Under the pieces are notes generated by a model. The model did not search any database and was not told the origin of the DNA. It was given only the letters and a program-made list of their open reading frames with translations. DNA of 64,000 nt, taken from the NCBI GenBank assembly GCA_031553225.1, contig JAVBLU010000001.1:1-64000 (forward strand), read 5' to 3'. Of this stretch, positions 49,438 to 57,995 are shown in pieces (within the stretch, counting starts at the first letter, position 1; every line of letters begins with the position of its first letter). Source of the DNA: JAVBLU01 sp031553225. Lineage in GTDB: Bacteria; Bacillota; Clostridia; Christensenellales; UBA1750. The translations under genes and the position numbers were made by a program.

Positions 49438-50432
49438 GAATGAATCCCCTCCAAAATTTCCGAACCTTCCAACGCCTCGCCCATAAACGAGAGCGTGAGA
49501 GTCATAAAGATATAGGCCTGAATGCCCGCGTGGAACAGCGTAAAGTAGATGGACAGCGCGGCGGGGACGCCAATGGACAGCGAGAGCACCGAGTACAGAA
49601 GGCTCATCACAAGCACGCCTGACAACACGTTGCCAAAGAGTCGGCAGGCCATGGAGATCGGCGCGGTTAGATCGGCGAGCACCTTGAAGGGCGCAACAAA
49701 CGCCACCGGTTCCAGGTACCCCTTCAGCCGACCCTTGATGCCCTTATAGCGGAAGCCCGTGTAGTTGATCCAGAAGAAGGACATAAGGCCCATGGCGGCC
49801 GTGTTGCTTAGATCGGCCAGAGGCGGGTGGATGCCGAAGTATTCCACCAGGCACAAGCCCACGATGTATACGCCCAGCGTGAGGATGTACGGGGCCGCCG
49901 CGTCGCCCGCGCCGCCCACGTGGCTGAAGCTGTAGCGGCGGGCGGATTCCACGACCAGCTCCACGGCATTTTGAAAGCCGGAGACGGGCTCCTCGGTAAA
50001 ACGGCCCACACGGATGCGCACGAGCACGCACAGAAGCACGATCACGGCCGTTACGACAAAGGTGACCAACACAGCCTCGGAGACGAAGAACGGCCCCAGG
50101 GCGATCTGCTCCTGCTCGAGGCTGAAGGCCATGCCCGAGTTGGGCGGGGTGACCCCCATGCCGCGCGCCGCCAGCATGAGCACGATGTACGCGGCGATGA
50201 TGAGCAGCGCAGGAACGCCCGTGCGGCTGTGCTTGCTAAGAAACCTGCGCAGCGCGTTGCTGCTCTTCATGACAAAGGCGGGATCTTGTGCGGCGTCCCT
50301 GTTTTTTTTCAGGCGGCGGGCGCGCAGAAGCAGCAGCACAACGGCCGCAAGCAGCAGCGCGGCGATCGCCCACGCGAGGGGCGCGCCGATGCTCAGCCCG
50401 CCCAGGGCGACCTGGTTAAGCGCTGCGGTCAT
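49434..50432 (-). CDS. atpB: ATP synthase a subunit (long form)
   Basis: 332 residues, longer than the usual 220-270. The core has SMACRLFGNVLSG with the essential Arg, and the C-terminal FHAGIQAYIFMTLTLSFMGEAL. The extra length is at the N-terminus, with two additional hydrophobic helices (about 10-36 and 70-90) separated by a basic stretch. The start at 50432 has AAGGAGGG upstream and overlaps atpI by 17 bases. Confidence 0.95.
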   Translation of the reverse strand: MTAALNQVALGGLSIGAPLAWAIAALLLAAVVLLLLRARRLKKNRDAAQDPAFVMKSSNALRRFLSKHSRTGVPALLIIAAYIVLMLAARGMGVTPPNSGMAFSLEQEQIALGPFFVSEAVLVTFVVTAVIVLLCVLVRIRVGRFTEEPVSGFQNAVELVVESARRYSFSHVGGAGDAAAPYILTLGVYIVGLCLVEYFGIHPPLADLSNTAAMGLMSFFWINYTGFRYKGIKGRLKGYLEPVAFVAPFKVLADLTAPISMACRLFGNVLSGVLVMSLLYSVLSLSIGVPAALSIYFTLFHAGIQAYIFMTLTLSFMGEALEGSEILEGIHS

Positions 50433-50718
50433 GGTTGTCCCTCCTTGCGCGCACGTTGGCAATGATTGCGTAGACGGAGATGGCGAGCGTGAACCCCGCA
50501 AGTCCGATCATCATAGGCAGAACGTATCCGGGAACAAGAAGCGCCACCGCGACGCAGGGCGGCAGATACAAAAGCGGCATCATCCCGGTGAGCAGCACGG
50601 CCTGCCTGGAGGGCCCTTCCCGCGCCAGGAGGCGCGGAACCGCCCACCGCTTCAGAAGATAACCGCCAAGCCCCAAGGCGGCGCCCAACAGGCAGAAGGC
50701 CGCTTGAGCCAAAACCAT
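50416..50718 (-). CDS. atpI: ATP synthase subunit I-like membrane protein
   Basis: 100 residues with about four hydrophobic helices and a basic C-terminus (ANVRARRDNHDRSA). Position at the head of the atp operon and size fit AtpI, which helps to assemble the c ring; sequence conservation in this family is low, so the assignment rests mainly on context. Confidence 0.7.
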   Translation of the reverse strand: MVLAQAAFCLLGAALGLGGYLLKRWAVPRLLAREGPSRQAVLLTGMMPLLYLPPCVAVALLVPGYVLPMMIGLAGFTLAISVYAIIANVRARRDNHDRSA

Positions 50719-50764
50719 GCGCGTGCCCCCTATCTTGCCCAGGTTTTTGTCGATACAAAGGAGC

Positions 50765-50781
50765 TGCTCCCGAAAGGAGCA
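50765..50781 (-). promoter_or_regulatory. Leader hairpin of the atp operon
   Basis: TGCTCC and GGAGCA arms with a 5-base loop lie between the promoter and atpI; there is no T tract. Possibly an mRNA stability element. Confidence 0.3.
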
Positions 50782-50843
50782 ACCCCGTCGTGGTCCTTTG
50801 GAAAGCGATACGCCGCGTTCGGATGGAAAATGCCATGTACATC

Positions 50844-50871
50844 ATTATAGCTTCCGCGGCAAAAAGGGCAA
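50844..50871 (-). promoter_or_regulatory. Promoter of the atp operon
   Basis: On the minus strand TTGCCC, a 16-base spacer and TATAAT lie about 125 bases before atpI. The 259-base gap to the next gene upstream holds no other supported feature. Confidence 0.65.
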
Positions 50872-50977
50872 CCGCATGAACCCACAAAATGCGTCTCATC
50901 GCCCCAAAACAGGGCGGCGTGCGCCGACTTTGCCCATCGGCGTATCCCAATCATGCCAAAGCGCAGTATTGCACGGC

Positions 50978-52126
50978 CTACCACATCTCCACAAGCGCCG
51001 TTTGGGCAAGGGGGTAGCGGCGTTGCAGCGCCTCGAGCACCCAACCGTCCGCGGACAGCATCCCGGAGGCCGCGCTCTGCACAGGGTCTGCATAGCCCAG
51101 CGCCCACTGCGTGAGCGCTCCGATGCAGACGCTTGCCTGGGCCGCCTCGCCGCAGCGCTCCGCGCGGCCGTCTTCCAAGCGGAAAACCCCGTCGTTCCAC
51201 GGGCACTTGTCGTCCACCACGCGCAGCGTTACGGGCGGCGCATCCGGCTGAGCCAGCGAAAACGCGGCATGCACGTCGGCCAGGCGCTGCATGGCGTGCG
51301 GCATCAGGCTGACCTGGCCGCGCGCGTCCGGCAGCTGCCGCCAGGACGGGCGGCCGACAGGGCCCTCCCACCGGGCGCGCTTGGCCGTGGAGGAATGCGC
51401 GCCAAGGAACCCGAGCAGAGCGCGCAGCGCGTCCTGGGTTTCGTAGTACAACTCGTCCGCCACCAGGCAGTCTTCCTCCTGGTGATAGATCATCCCGCCC
51501 ACCGGCCTGTCGCCAAAGAGCGCGGCCACGGCCCGTCCGCCCTCGGCCGCCATCTGGGAAAACCGCCGGGCCCAGGTCGCCTCATCGCGCAGCACGTATC
51601 CGCTCAAGCCCGCCATGGCAGCGTCGTAGGCAGCGGCAAGCAGGACTTGTCCGCTTCCCCCGCACACCGGCGCCAGACGCACGCCCTCGGGCACAAAACC
51701 GATATCCTGCAGGGGCACATCGCACCGCGCCGCCTCGTAACATATGGCCCAGCCATAGCGTTCATACATGGCGTAGGCAAAAGGGTACAGCGGCAAAAAC
51801 GACGCGCCCTGCGCGCGGGCCTGATCCACGGCGGCGCGCAACAGCCGCCCCGCGTGCCCCTGGCCGCGCTCCCAGGGCCAGCTGGCCACGCCCACCACAT
51901 AGCGCGCCCGGAATGCGCGCCCGCGCACGCTGATGTCGTAGGGCAGCAGATGCGTCATGGCGAGCACGTCCGCGCCGCGGGCCACAAGCAGGGTCTGCTC
52001 CGGCCGGTAGCGCTCAGCAAAAAACCAGTCCTCAAACGCTTCGCCGTCGCGAAAGCAGTACGACCACAGCGCGCGCACCTGCTCGGTATCCGCGGCTGTG
52101 GCCAAGCGAACGAGCGTGTCCGCCAT
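50978..52126 (-). CDS. Eis-like GNAT N-acetyltransferase
   Basis: 382 residues: an N-terminal GNAT domain (VRLATAADTEQVRALWSYCF, acetyl-CoA motif GVASWPWERGQGHAGRLLRAAV), a second GNAT-like domain, and a C-terminal sterol-carrier-like domain. This three-domain layout matches the Eis family, which acetylates amines such as aminoglycosides or polyamines. Start 52126 follows AGAGGGT. It begins 14 bases after the DUF2156 gene, so the two probably form an operon. Confidence 0.85.
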   Translation of the reverse strand: MADTLVRLATAADTEQVRALWSYCFRDGEAFEDWFFAERYRPEQTLLVARGADVLAMTHLLPYDISVRGRAFRARYVVGVASWPWERGQGHAGRLLRAAVDQARAQGASFLPLYPFAYAMYERYGWAICYEAARCDVPLQDIGFVPEGVRLAPVCGGSGQVLLAAAYDAAMAGLSGYVLRDEATWARRFSQMAAEGGRAVAALFGDRPVGGMIYHQEEDCLVADELYYETQDALRALLGFLGAHSSTAKRARWEGPVGRPSWRQLPDARGQVSLMPHAMQRLADVHAAFSLAQPDAPPVTLRVVDDKCPWNDGVFRLEDGRAERCGEAAQASVCIGALTQWALGYADPVQSAASGMLSADGWVLEALQRRYPLAQTALVEMW

Positions 52127-52140
52127 CGTGCATACCCTCT

Positions 52141-53043
52141 TCAGCGGCGCGCCAGGCGCGCCACATACTTGCGCTCCATCCGGCAAGGATGATAGGACTG
52201 CTTCGCCCGGCGCAGGCCCTCAATGCCCACGTCCTCCTCGCGGTTGAAGAGGACCGCGCTCGGGAAGGCGTTGCAGGCGAACTGATTGTTGATGACCGCG
52301 AACATGCCGTCGTGCAGCAGCGTGTTGGCCTTCTCCAGGTGAATAAAGGCCGTATCGCCCACCTGCTCGCCCACGGAGAACGCCTCCACGCGCCCATCCA
52401 CCGCAACAGCCCCGCAGCGCAGGCGCAGCGCGTCCAGGCTGGTTAAGGCGCTCACGATGGCCTCGCGCTCCAGAGCGACGCTTTCCTGTTCACCGCGTCC
52501 TTCGCCCCAGCGGTCGAAGAGCTCCAGACAGGAGGCGATCTCCTCCCCGGACACGTCGCGGTATGCCCAGCGGCCGGCAAACTCGGCGGCAAAGCGGTTG
52601 ACGTGGTTGCGTTTGGCGTGATACCGGTTGCCCGTCAAAAGGCGCAAATCTTCGCCGTTGTATATATAATCGAAGAAATCCCGGTCTTCGTTAAATATAA
52701 ACGCGCCTGGAAGCGCCGCTTCCATCATACTTTTGCGCTCATCGTCCACGCTGCGCATCAAGAAGGGGAAACCCCGGGCCGCCACGTCCTCGATCAGGCG
52801 CTCCAGCGCGGGCGCAAGCGGGCCGCTGGTGAGTACGGGCAGCACGTGCGCCGGTTCGTCGTCCATGGGCTTGTGCTCCAGCACATACATCGCCCCGTCC
52901 GCAAAGCACACCTGCGTGTTCCAAGCGTGCCGCCATATGTACATGCTGGCAAAGTTCATCTCGGAGTTGCGCATGCCGGAATCGCCCACGGCTTTTACGA
53001 CCCTCTCGCGATCGTCAAGCGACAGGTTGGTAAAGGGAAGCAT
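52141..53043 (-). CDS. DUF2156 / phosphatidylglycerol lysyltransferase C-terminal-like protein
   Basis: 300 residues with two tandem GNAT-like folds. SEMNFASMYIWRHAWNTQV, YHAKRNHVNRFAAEF and IHLEKANTLLHDGMFAVINNQF mark the DUF2156 family, related to the catalytic part of MprF and to FemX-type aminoacyl transferases. Such proteins use aminoacyl-tRNA or acyl-CoA; the exact reaction is unknown. Start 53043 has GGAGG upstream. Confidence 0.85.
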   Translation of the reverse strand: MLPFTNLSLDDRERVVKAVGDSGMRNSEMNFASMYIWRHAWNTQVCFADGAMYVLEHKPMDDEPAHVLPVLTSGPLAPALERLIEDVAARGFPFLMRSVDDERKSMMEAALPGAFIFNEDRDFFDYIYNGEDLRLLTGNRYHAKRNHVNRFAAEFAGRWAYRDVSGEEIASCLELFDRWGEGRGEQESVALEREAIVSALTSLDALRLRCGAVAVDGRVEAFSVGEQVGDTAFIHLEKANTLLHDGMFAVINNQFACNAFPSAVLFNREEDVGIEGLRRAKQSYHPCRMERKYVARLARR

Positions 53044-53110
53044 CAAATCCTCCAGCTTTCTTACATCATGACGCAAGTATACACCCGGGCGCGCCGTTTC
53101 ACAACGGGAT

Positions 53111-53902
53111 TCAGCCGCCCGTGCAGGCATAGCAGTACACGCACCCGTGCCGGCAGGTGTCGTATGCGCCGATGTCCGCGCTGTGGTCGCATCCGCACCC
53201 CGGCCTCTGCCCCACAGCCTTACGCGCGCAAACAGGTCTGTCGGCGATGCGCGCCAGCAGCGCGGCGTCCACGCACTTGGCCTTGGCAACGCCGGGCACG
53301 TCCACGGTGCAGGCGCACAGCTGCATGCCGCTCTGCCGCGCGATGTGGGCAAGACGCGCGGCCAAGTCCGCGTGCTCCTCGCCCAGAAGTGGCAAAACGT
53401 GCGCCTGCCGCTGCCTCTGGGCGGACTTGCGGTACGGCTGCAAGAAGCTGATCGTACAGCGCTGCGTCCTGCCCTCCAGCGCGCCTGCGAGGCGCGCGAA
53501 CGCTTCCAGGTGGGCGGCGGCGTCGCGCATGCCTTCGCACAGAAGGATCGGATCGTATCGCCACAGCACCCTGTCCGGCCCGAACCGCTCCGCCAGCGCC
53601 GCAAAGGTGGACAGCCGCTCGCAAAGCGGCGGCACGCCCGGTTCCACGCTCGCCGGGTAGGCGTTCAGGGTGAATTGCACATAAAAGGGCCACGCGGCAA
53701 TCACCTCCTCCCGAAGGAGGCGGTCTGGATTCTTGGACCAGAACACAAATCCGTCCACGTCCTGCGGCTGAAGCGATACAAGCCGGCTCTGCCTGGGGAT
53801 CATGGGATGGGACACACGCACCCAGCCCTCCCGCAGCCGCTCCAGAAGCCAGTCCATGTGGAATGCCGGAATATCCGTCCGGCGGGATGCGCTGATGATC
53901 AT
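53111..53902 (-). CDS. DUF1848 family protein with C-terminal cysteines
   Basis: 263 residues matching DUF1848: MIISASRRTDIPAFHMDWLLERL, GFVFWSKNPDRLL, YVQFTLNAYP and FGPDRVLWRYDPI. The C-terminus has a Cys cluster (CGCDHSADIGAYDTC then CVYCYAC), which suggests an iron-sulfur site as in radical SAM enzymes, although the order is not the usual one. The role is unknown. Start 53902 has GGAGGAA 9 bases upstream. Confidence 0.85.
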   Translation of the reverse strand: MIISASRRTDIPAFHMDWLLERLREGWVRVSHPMIPRQSRLVSLQPQDVDGFVFWSKNPDRLLREEVIAAWPFYVQFTLNAYPASVEPGVPPLCERLSTFAALAERFGPDRVLWRYDPILLCEGMRDAAAHLEAFARLAGALEGRTQRCTISFLQPYRKSAQRQRQAHVLPLLGEEHADLAARLAHIARQSGMQLCACTVDVPGVAKAKCVDAALLARIADRPVCARKAVGQRPGCGCDHSADIGAYDTCRHGCVYCYACTGG

Positions 53903-54313
53903 GCGCGCATGTTCCTCCGTTTTGTCGCCGCAACAAGAAGGCCCATGTGGCATACATGGACCAACCGCGATGAGCAGCCGCGCTTTTCGCCGGATCGTTC
54001 GCGCCCCGGATCACTCAGCCGAGCTGAGCAGCGAATACCCGCCGCGCATGTCGCCTCCGCCCCATCCCCTCCTGCCGGGCGCATGACCCGCCGAGCCAGA
54101 AAAGGCGGCCCCGCCTGCGGGATGACGCCCATGCAAAACACACCGGCCTGCGCTTTATCTTTCGCGCAGGCCGCAGCGGTTTTTTGAAGGCGCGCCCGCG
54201 CATGCCCCGCGGGCCTGCGCGTTCGCTCGGCGGTGTCCGCCTGCGCACCGCCCGCCGCCAAGGAAGGCCCGCGGCGCGCATGAAAGGGCCACCTGGTTCG
54301 CCTGAACCGAGCG
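53903..54313. other. Intergenic, one hairpin, no supported gene
   Basis: These 411 GC-rich bases contain only shadow frames. The one clear element is a 9-bp hairpin at 54144-54173, listed separately. Confidence 0.5.
54144..54173 (-). terminator. Hairpin downstream of the pepQ-efp operon
   Basis: Arms CGGCCTGCG and CGCAGGCCG. On the minus strand it is followed by GTGTGTTTTGC; on the plus strand by CAGCGGTTTTTT. It probably ends the operon whose last gene stops at 54314. Confidence 0.6.
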
Positions 54314-54706
54314 CTATTCATCGTCCGTTTCGTCCTCGCCCGCGTCAAAGAGCGGCGTGCCGCACAGGGGACAGGTTTGCCCCTGGGTAATGTCGAATGT
54401 CTCCCGCTCGATGTACACCTTCTGGTGACACTTCGGGCAGGAAAGCTCCAGGTACCCGGTCGTGTCGGCTTCCTCGTCCTCGTCCGCATGGCGGTTGTCC
54501 ATCAGCTTGAGCACATCCATGGACACATCGTCCACGAGGCCGCTTACGTCCTCGATTTCCTGGCGCATCTCCTGCGCCTCGGCGGCGGCCACGTCCAGGG
54601 CGTTGATGACGGCCAGGAGCACGCGCCCCTCCTTGGTTGTGCCGTCAAAATCCAGGCCGTTGCACAACCCGCGCAGGTAAAAGACCTGTTCGGATAGCTT
54701 CGACAT
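54314..54706 (-). CDS. CD1247 N-terminal-domain protein with zinc ribbon
   Basis: 130 residues. The N-terminal helical part (LSEQVFYLRGLCNGLDFDGTTKEGRVLLAVINAL) matches the CD1247 N-terminal domain family of Clostridia; CPKCHQ and CPLCGT form a zinc ribbon, and the end is acidic. It commonly follows efp. Function is unknown. Confidence 0.85.
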   Translation of the reverse strand: MSKLSEQVFYLRGLCNGLDFDGTTKEGRVLLAVINALDVAAAEAQEMRQEIEDVSGLVDDVSMDVLKLMDNRHADEDEEADTTGYLELSCPKCHQKVYIERETFDITQGQTCPLCGTPLFDAGEDETDDE

Positions 54707-54739
54707 TGCAGACTCCCTCCCGATGGCGCGATAGCGGGC

Positions 54740-55297
54740 TTACGCGCGCTCCATGTATTCGCCGCTGCGCGTGTCCACGCGAATCATGTCGCCCTCGTTG
54801 ACAAAGAGCGGCACGGCGATCTGATAGCCCGTCTCCAGCGTTGCGGGTTTGGTGACGTTCGTGGCCGTGTCGCCGCGCGCGCCGGGTTCGGTGGCCGTCA
54901 CCTTCAGCTCCACAAAATTCGGCGGCTCAACGGAAAAGGGCGCGCCCTTAAAGAAACGCACGGTGACGTTCGTATTCTCCTTCACAAACTGGATGGCGTC
55001 CTCCACCTGTTCATGGTTGAGGGGCAGCTGCTCGAACGTCTCCACGTCCATAAAATAGTACAGCTCGCCATCGGAGTACAGGTACTGCATCTCCTTGGTC
55101 TCAATGTGCGCGCGCGCGGTCTTGTCGGTGGGGTTAAAGGTACGCTCCTGCACCGAGCCGGTCATTACGTTCTTCAGGCGCGTACGCACGAAGGCGGCGC
55201 CCTTGCCCGGCTTCACATGCTGAAAATCGACGATGTTCCACACGCCGTTGTCCAGCTCAATGGTGATTCCTTTGCGAAATTCGCCAGCTGAGATCAT
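54740..55297 (-). CDS. efp: Elongation factor P
   Basis: 185 residues. MISAGEFRKGITIELDNGVWNIVDFQHVKPGKGAAF is the standard start; the loop Lys that is modified in many bacteria is Lys32 (PGKG). EF-P rescues ribosomes at polyproline; several proteins in this window are Pro-rich (FtsQ tail, CapA linker). GGGAGGGCG precedes the start. Confidence 0.97.
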   Translation of the reverse strand: MISAGEFRKGITIELDNGVWNIVDFQHVKPGKGAAFVRTRLKNVMTGSVQERTFNPTDKTARAHIETKEMQYLYSDGELYYFMDVETFEQLPLNHEQVEDAIQFVKENTNVTVRFFKGAPFSVEPPNFVELKVTATEPGARGDTATNVTKPATLETGYQIAVPLFVNEGDMIRVDTRSGEYMERA

Positions 55298-55338
55298 TGA
55301 TTCGCCCTCCCAAAATATATACCGGCCCAGCCGATGGA

Positions 55339-56412
55339 TTACACGATGATAAGCTCCTTGGTGGAGGCGGCGAAGTTGCGGCAGCCGTCCTTGGTGACGG
55401 CCACCATATCCTCGATGCGCACGCCGCCTATGCCCGGCAGATAGATGCCCGGCTCCACCGTTACCACGTGGCCCTCCTCCAGAACGTCCGTGGAGGTGGA
55501 CCCGAGCGAGGGCTCCTCGTGGATGAGCAGCCCGACCCCGTGCCCCAGCCCGTGCCCGAAGCGGCCCTGGTAGCCCGCCTGGTCGATGTACGCGCGCGCC
55601 ACGGCGTCTACGGCTGAACCCTGAACGCCCGGCCGCACGGCGGCAAGCGCCATCATTTGCGCGGTCCTCACCGTCTCGTATACGCGCCGCAGCTCATCGG
55701 ACAGGTGGCCCACGGCCACGGTGCGCGTAAAGTCGCTGCACAACCCGCCAAGGCTTGCGCCAAAGTCCATGGTGACCAGATCGCCGGAGCATATGCGCCG
55801 GTTGCCCGGCCGAGCGTGCGGCAGAGACGTGTTCGGCCCGGAGCATACGATGCTGCTGAACGCCGCGCCTTCCCCGCCCAGGCGGCGCATGCGGTACTCA
55901 AGCTCGGCCACCAGGTCCAGCTCGCTCAGACCCGGCCGAATCACGCCGAGCATATGGCTGAACGTCTCATCCACGATGTGTTCGGCGCGCTCCATCAGCG
56001 CGAGCTCAGCGGCGTCCTTCACGCGGCGGGCCTTTCCGGGCTGGCCTTCCAGGAGGGCGATTGTCAGGCCTGCAAAGGCGTTCTCCAGCTTTTTGTACGC
56101 GGAATAGGTAAGATGATCGCCTTCGAGCAGCACCTTCCTGCAGCCAAGCCCCTCCAGCGCCCGGCGCTGAACGGCCAGAGGCTTTTGCTCGCTGGAGGTC
56201 ATGTGCACGGCAAAATCCGGCGCTTCCTTTGCGGCCTGCTCGGTGTAGCGGAAATCCGTGACGATGGCGCACCCGCCGGCGCTGAGGATGAGGGCGCCCT
56301 CCCCGGAATATCCGGAAAAGTAGCGGATGTTTTCGGGCTTGGTGAGCAGGACGGCCGCCTGCGCGTCCTCGGGGGCAAGCAAGGAAAACAGCCGCTCCAC
56401 GCGAGCCTTCAT
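55339..56412 (-). CDS. Xaa-Pro peptidase (M24 family)
   Basis: 357 residues: an N-terminal creatinase-like domain (PENIRYFSGYSGEGALI) and the M24 pita-bread domain with metal ligands in MDFGASLGGLCSDFTRT, GHGLGHGVGLLIHEEP, VVTVEPGIYLPG and VRIEDMV. It removes N-terminal residues before proline or cleaves Xaa-Pro dipeptides. It precedes efp by 41 bases, a common Firmicute pair. Confidence 0.92.
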   Translation of the reverse strand: MKARVERLFSLLAPEDAQAAVLLTKPENIRYFSGYSGEGALILSAGGCAIVTDFRYTEQAAKEAPDFAVHMTSSEQKPLAVQRRALEGLGCRKVLLEGDHLTYSAYKKLENAFAGLTIALLEGQPGKARRVKDAAELALMERAEHIVDETFSHMLGVIRPGLSELDLVAELEYRMRRLGGEGAAFSSIVCSGPNTSLPHARPGNRRICSGDLVTMDFGASLGGLCSDFTRTVAVGHLSDELRRVYETVRTAQMMALAAVRPGVQGSAVDAVARAYIDQAGYQGRFGHGLGHGVGLLIHEEPSLGSTSTDVLEEGHVVTVEPGIYLPGIGGVRIEDMVAVTKDGCRNFAASTKELIIV

Positions 56413-56484
56413 GCGAAAATCCCTCCGTTATCTGAGGTAGTTTATCACAAACAAGGCCGCTTGACCAGCCTTCCCGCGCAAATT

Positions 56485-56898
56485 CTACAGCGCGAGCACC
56501 AGAACGCCGGCCACGACGAGCGCGCCGCCAACGGCCGTCTTCCATGTAACCGGCTCGTGCAAAAAAAGGAATGAGGCCGCGAGTACAAGCGCTACGCTCA
56601 GCTTGTCTATGGGTGCCACCTTTGATACCTCACCCAGCTGCAGCGCCCGGTAATAGCACAGCCAGGAAAGCCCGGTCGCCAGCCCGGAAAGCCCAAGGAA
56701 CGCCCAATTTTTTGCAGTAAGCCCGGCGATACCCCGCTGCGCCCCCGTGACGAACACCATGCCCCAGGCCGCCGCCAGCACGACAACCGTGCGCACGGCC
56801 GTGGCCAAATTGGAGTTGATTCCCGTTACGCCCACCTTGGCGAGGATGGTGGTACAGGCCGCAAACACGGCGGAAAGAACCGCAAACAGCACCCACAT
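56485..56898 (-). CDS. EamA-domain membrane protein (single domain)
   Basis: 137 residues with about five hydrophobic helices, one EamA unit of the drug/metabolite transporter superfamily (WVLFAVLSAVFAACTTILAKVGV; KNWAFLGLSGLATGLSWLCYYRALQLG; HEPVTWKTAVGGALVVAGVL). Such half-size forms may work as dimers. Start 56898 has GGGAGGCG upstream. Confidence 0.85.
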   Translation of the reverse strand: MWVLFAVLSAVFAACTTILAKVGVTGINSNLATAVRTVVVLAAAWGMVFVTGAQRGIAGLTAKNWAFLGLSGLATGLSWLCYYRALQLGEVSKVAPIDKLSVALVLAASFLFLHEPVTWKTAVGGALVVAGVLVLAL

Positions 56899-56958
56899 GG
56901 AGAGCGCCTCCCTTATGCAGCGCAAAAGGAAAACCGGCGGAAGCCGCCGGATGATGGG

Positions 56959-57825
56959 CTATCGGGTGCCCGTACGCGCAGGCGTTCGCGTAGCCGCGGA
57001 GGACGTGGCAGGCGAGGGCGTAGCGCGCAGCGTGGTGGGCGCGGGGGTGGGCGTGGGCGGGGGGATGTCGGCGGGCGGCGGAAGCGCGGGCACGGGCGTC
57101 GCGGCGGTCGTAGGCAGAAAATCGGCGGCCTTCTCGGGCGAGCGCACATCCAGTGTGCCGGAGGTAAAGCCCATGTTCATCAGCTCGGGCAGCACCCCGC
57201 GCAGCCACTGCACCTGCTTGCGGATGCCTTTGGCGTCACCCAGGCGCACCTTGATGCCGGTGGTGGTGATCATGTACTGGTCGGAGAGATCGGCCACGTT
57301 GATCTCGGAGATGAGGTTCGTAGCGTCCTGCTCGATGAGCGCCTGAAGCACGGCCTCCATGGCCGGCACCTGGCTTGCTTTGTTGGAGGCGATGCGCTCG
57401 CCCACGCGGTAGTTCGCCACGTCCATGCCGCTCACGATCGGATAATGCATGTCGCCGGGGGTGGAGGTGAGTTCCAGAATGACGCCCTCCTCGTCCATCA
57501 CAAGCATCGCGCCCAGCCAATGGATGCCCGCGCGCACCTGCCGCTCGCGCACGATGATGGACAGCTTGTCCGGATACGCGCGGGTGATGGCCAGCACGTC
57601 GTAGTAGGGGTTTTGCTCGATGTTGCGGCGGCAGGCGTCCAAGTCCACGCGGAAGATGCTCTCCCCCAGGCTGATGCCCGCGAGATGCAAAACGTCCTCG
57701 GCGCTGGTATACACCGTGCCCTGCACCTTCACGTCGTTCACCTTGAAAGTGTTGTACCCTAAAAAACCCAGCGCCGCCAACGTTGTGGCGATCGTCAGCA
57801 CAAGAAGGGCGAATCGTTTGCGCAT
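56959..57825 (-). CDS. ftsQ: Cell division protein FtsQ
   Basis: 288 residues: short cytoplasmic start, one membrane helix (LLVLTIATTLAALGFLGY), a POTRA domain (FKVNDVKVQGTVYTSAEDVLHLAGISLGESIFRVDL) and the FtsQ beta domain. The last 50 residues are a Pro/Thr/Ala tail without family counterpart. FtsQ links early and late divisome proteins. The start ATG 57825 has GGGAGATGG upstream. Confidence 0.9.
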   Translation of the reverse strand: MRKRFALLVLTIATTLAALGFLGYNTFKVNDVKVQGTVYTSAEDVLHLAGISLGESIFRVDLDACRRNIEQNPYYDVLAITRAYPDKLSIIVRERQVRAGIHWLGAMLVMDEEGVILELTSTPGDMHYPIVSGMDVANYRVGERIASNKASQVPAMEAVLQALIEQDATNLISEINVADLSDQYMITTTGIKVRLGDAKGIRKQVQWLRGVLPELMNMGFTSGTLDVRSPEKAADFLPTTAATPVPALPPPADIPPPTPTPAPTTLRATPSPATSSAATRTPARTGTR

Positions 57826-57960
57826 GCGGCCATCTCCCGGGCTTGTCCGAGGATCGGACAAATGATGGGCCGCCATGACGCGGCGGCCGTGATCAGGCTT
57901 GGCGAAAAGCTGCGCTCCCTGGCGCAGATGCGGGCGGCGTTCCGCCCGCGGCGGGCTAAG

Positions 57961-57986
57961 GGAAGGCGCTCCTTCACGCGCCTTCC
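57961..57986 (-). other. Hairpin after murA
   Basis: Arms GGAAGGCGC and GCGCCTTCC lie just past the murA stop in the 170-base gap to ftsQ. There is no T tract, so it may be a pause or processing site rather than a full terminator. Confidence 0.4.
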
Positions 57987-57995
57987 CGCCGGCGG

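Noticed and set aside
50429..50950. Minus-strand frame over atpI and the atp promoter
   Set aside because: It would start upstream of the promoter and overlap atpI nearly fully; no family resemblance.
53899..54489. Minus-strand frame in the 411-base gap before DUF1848
   Set aside because: Arg/Ala-rich shadow that overlaps a real gene and crosses a terminator hairpin.
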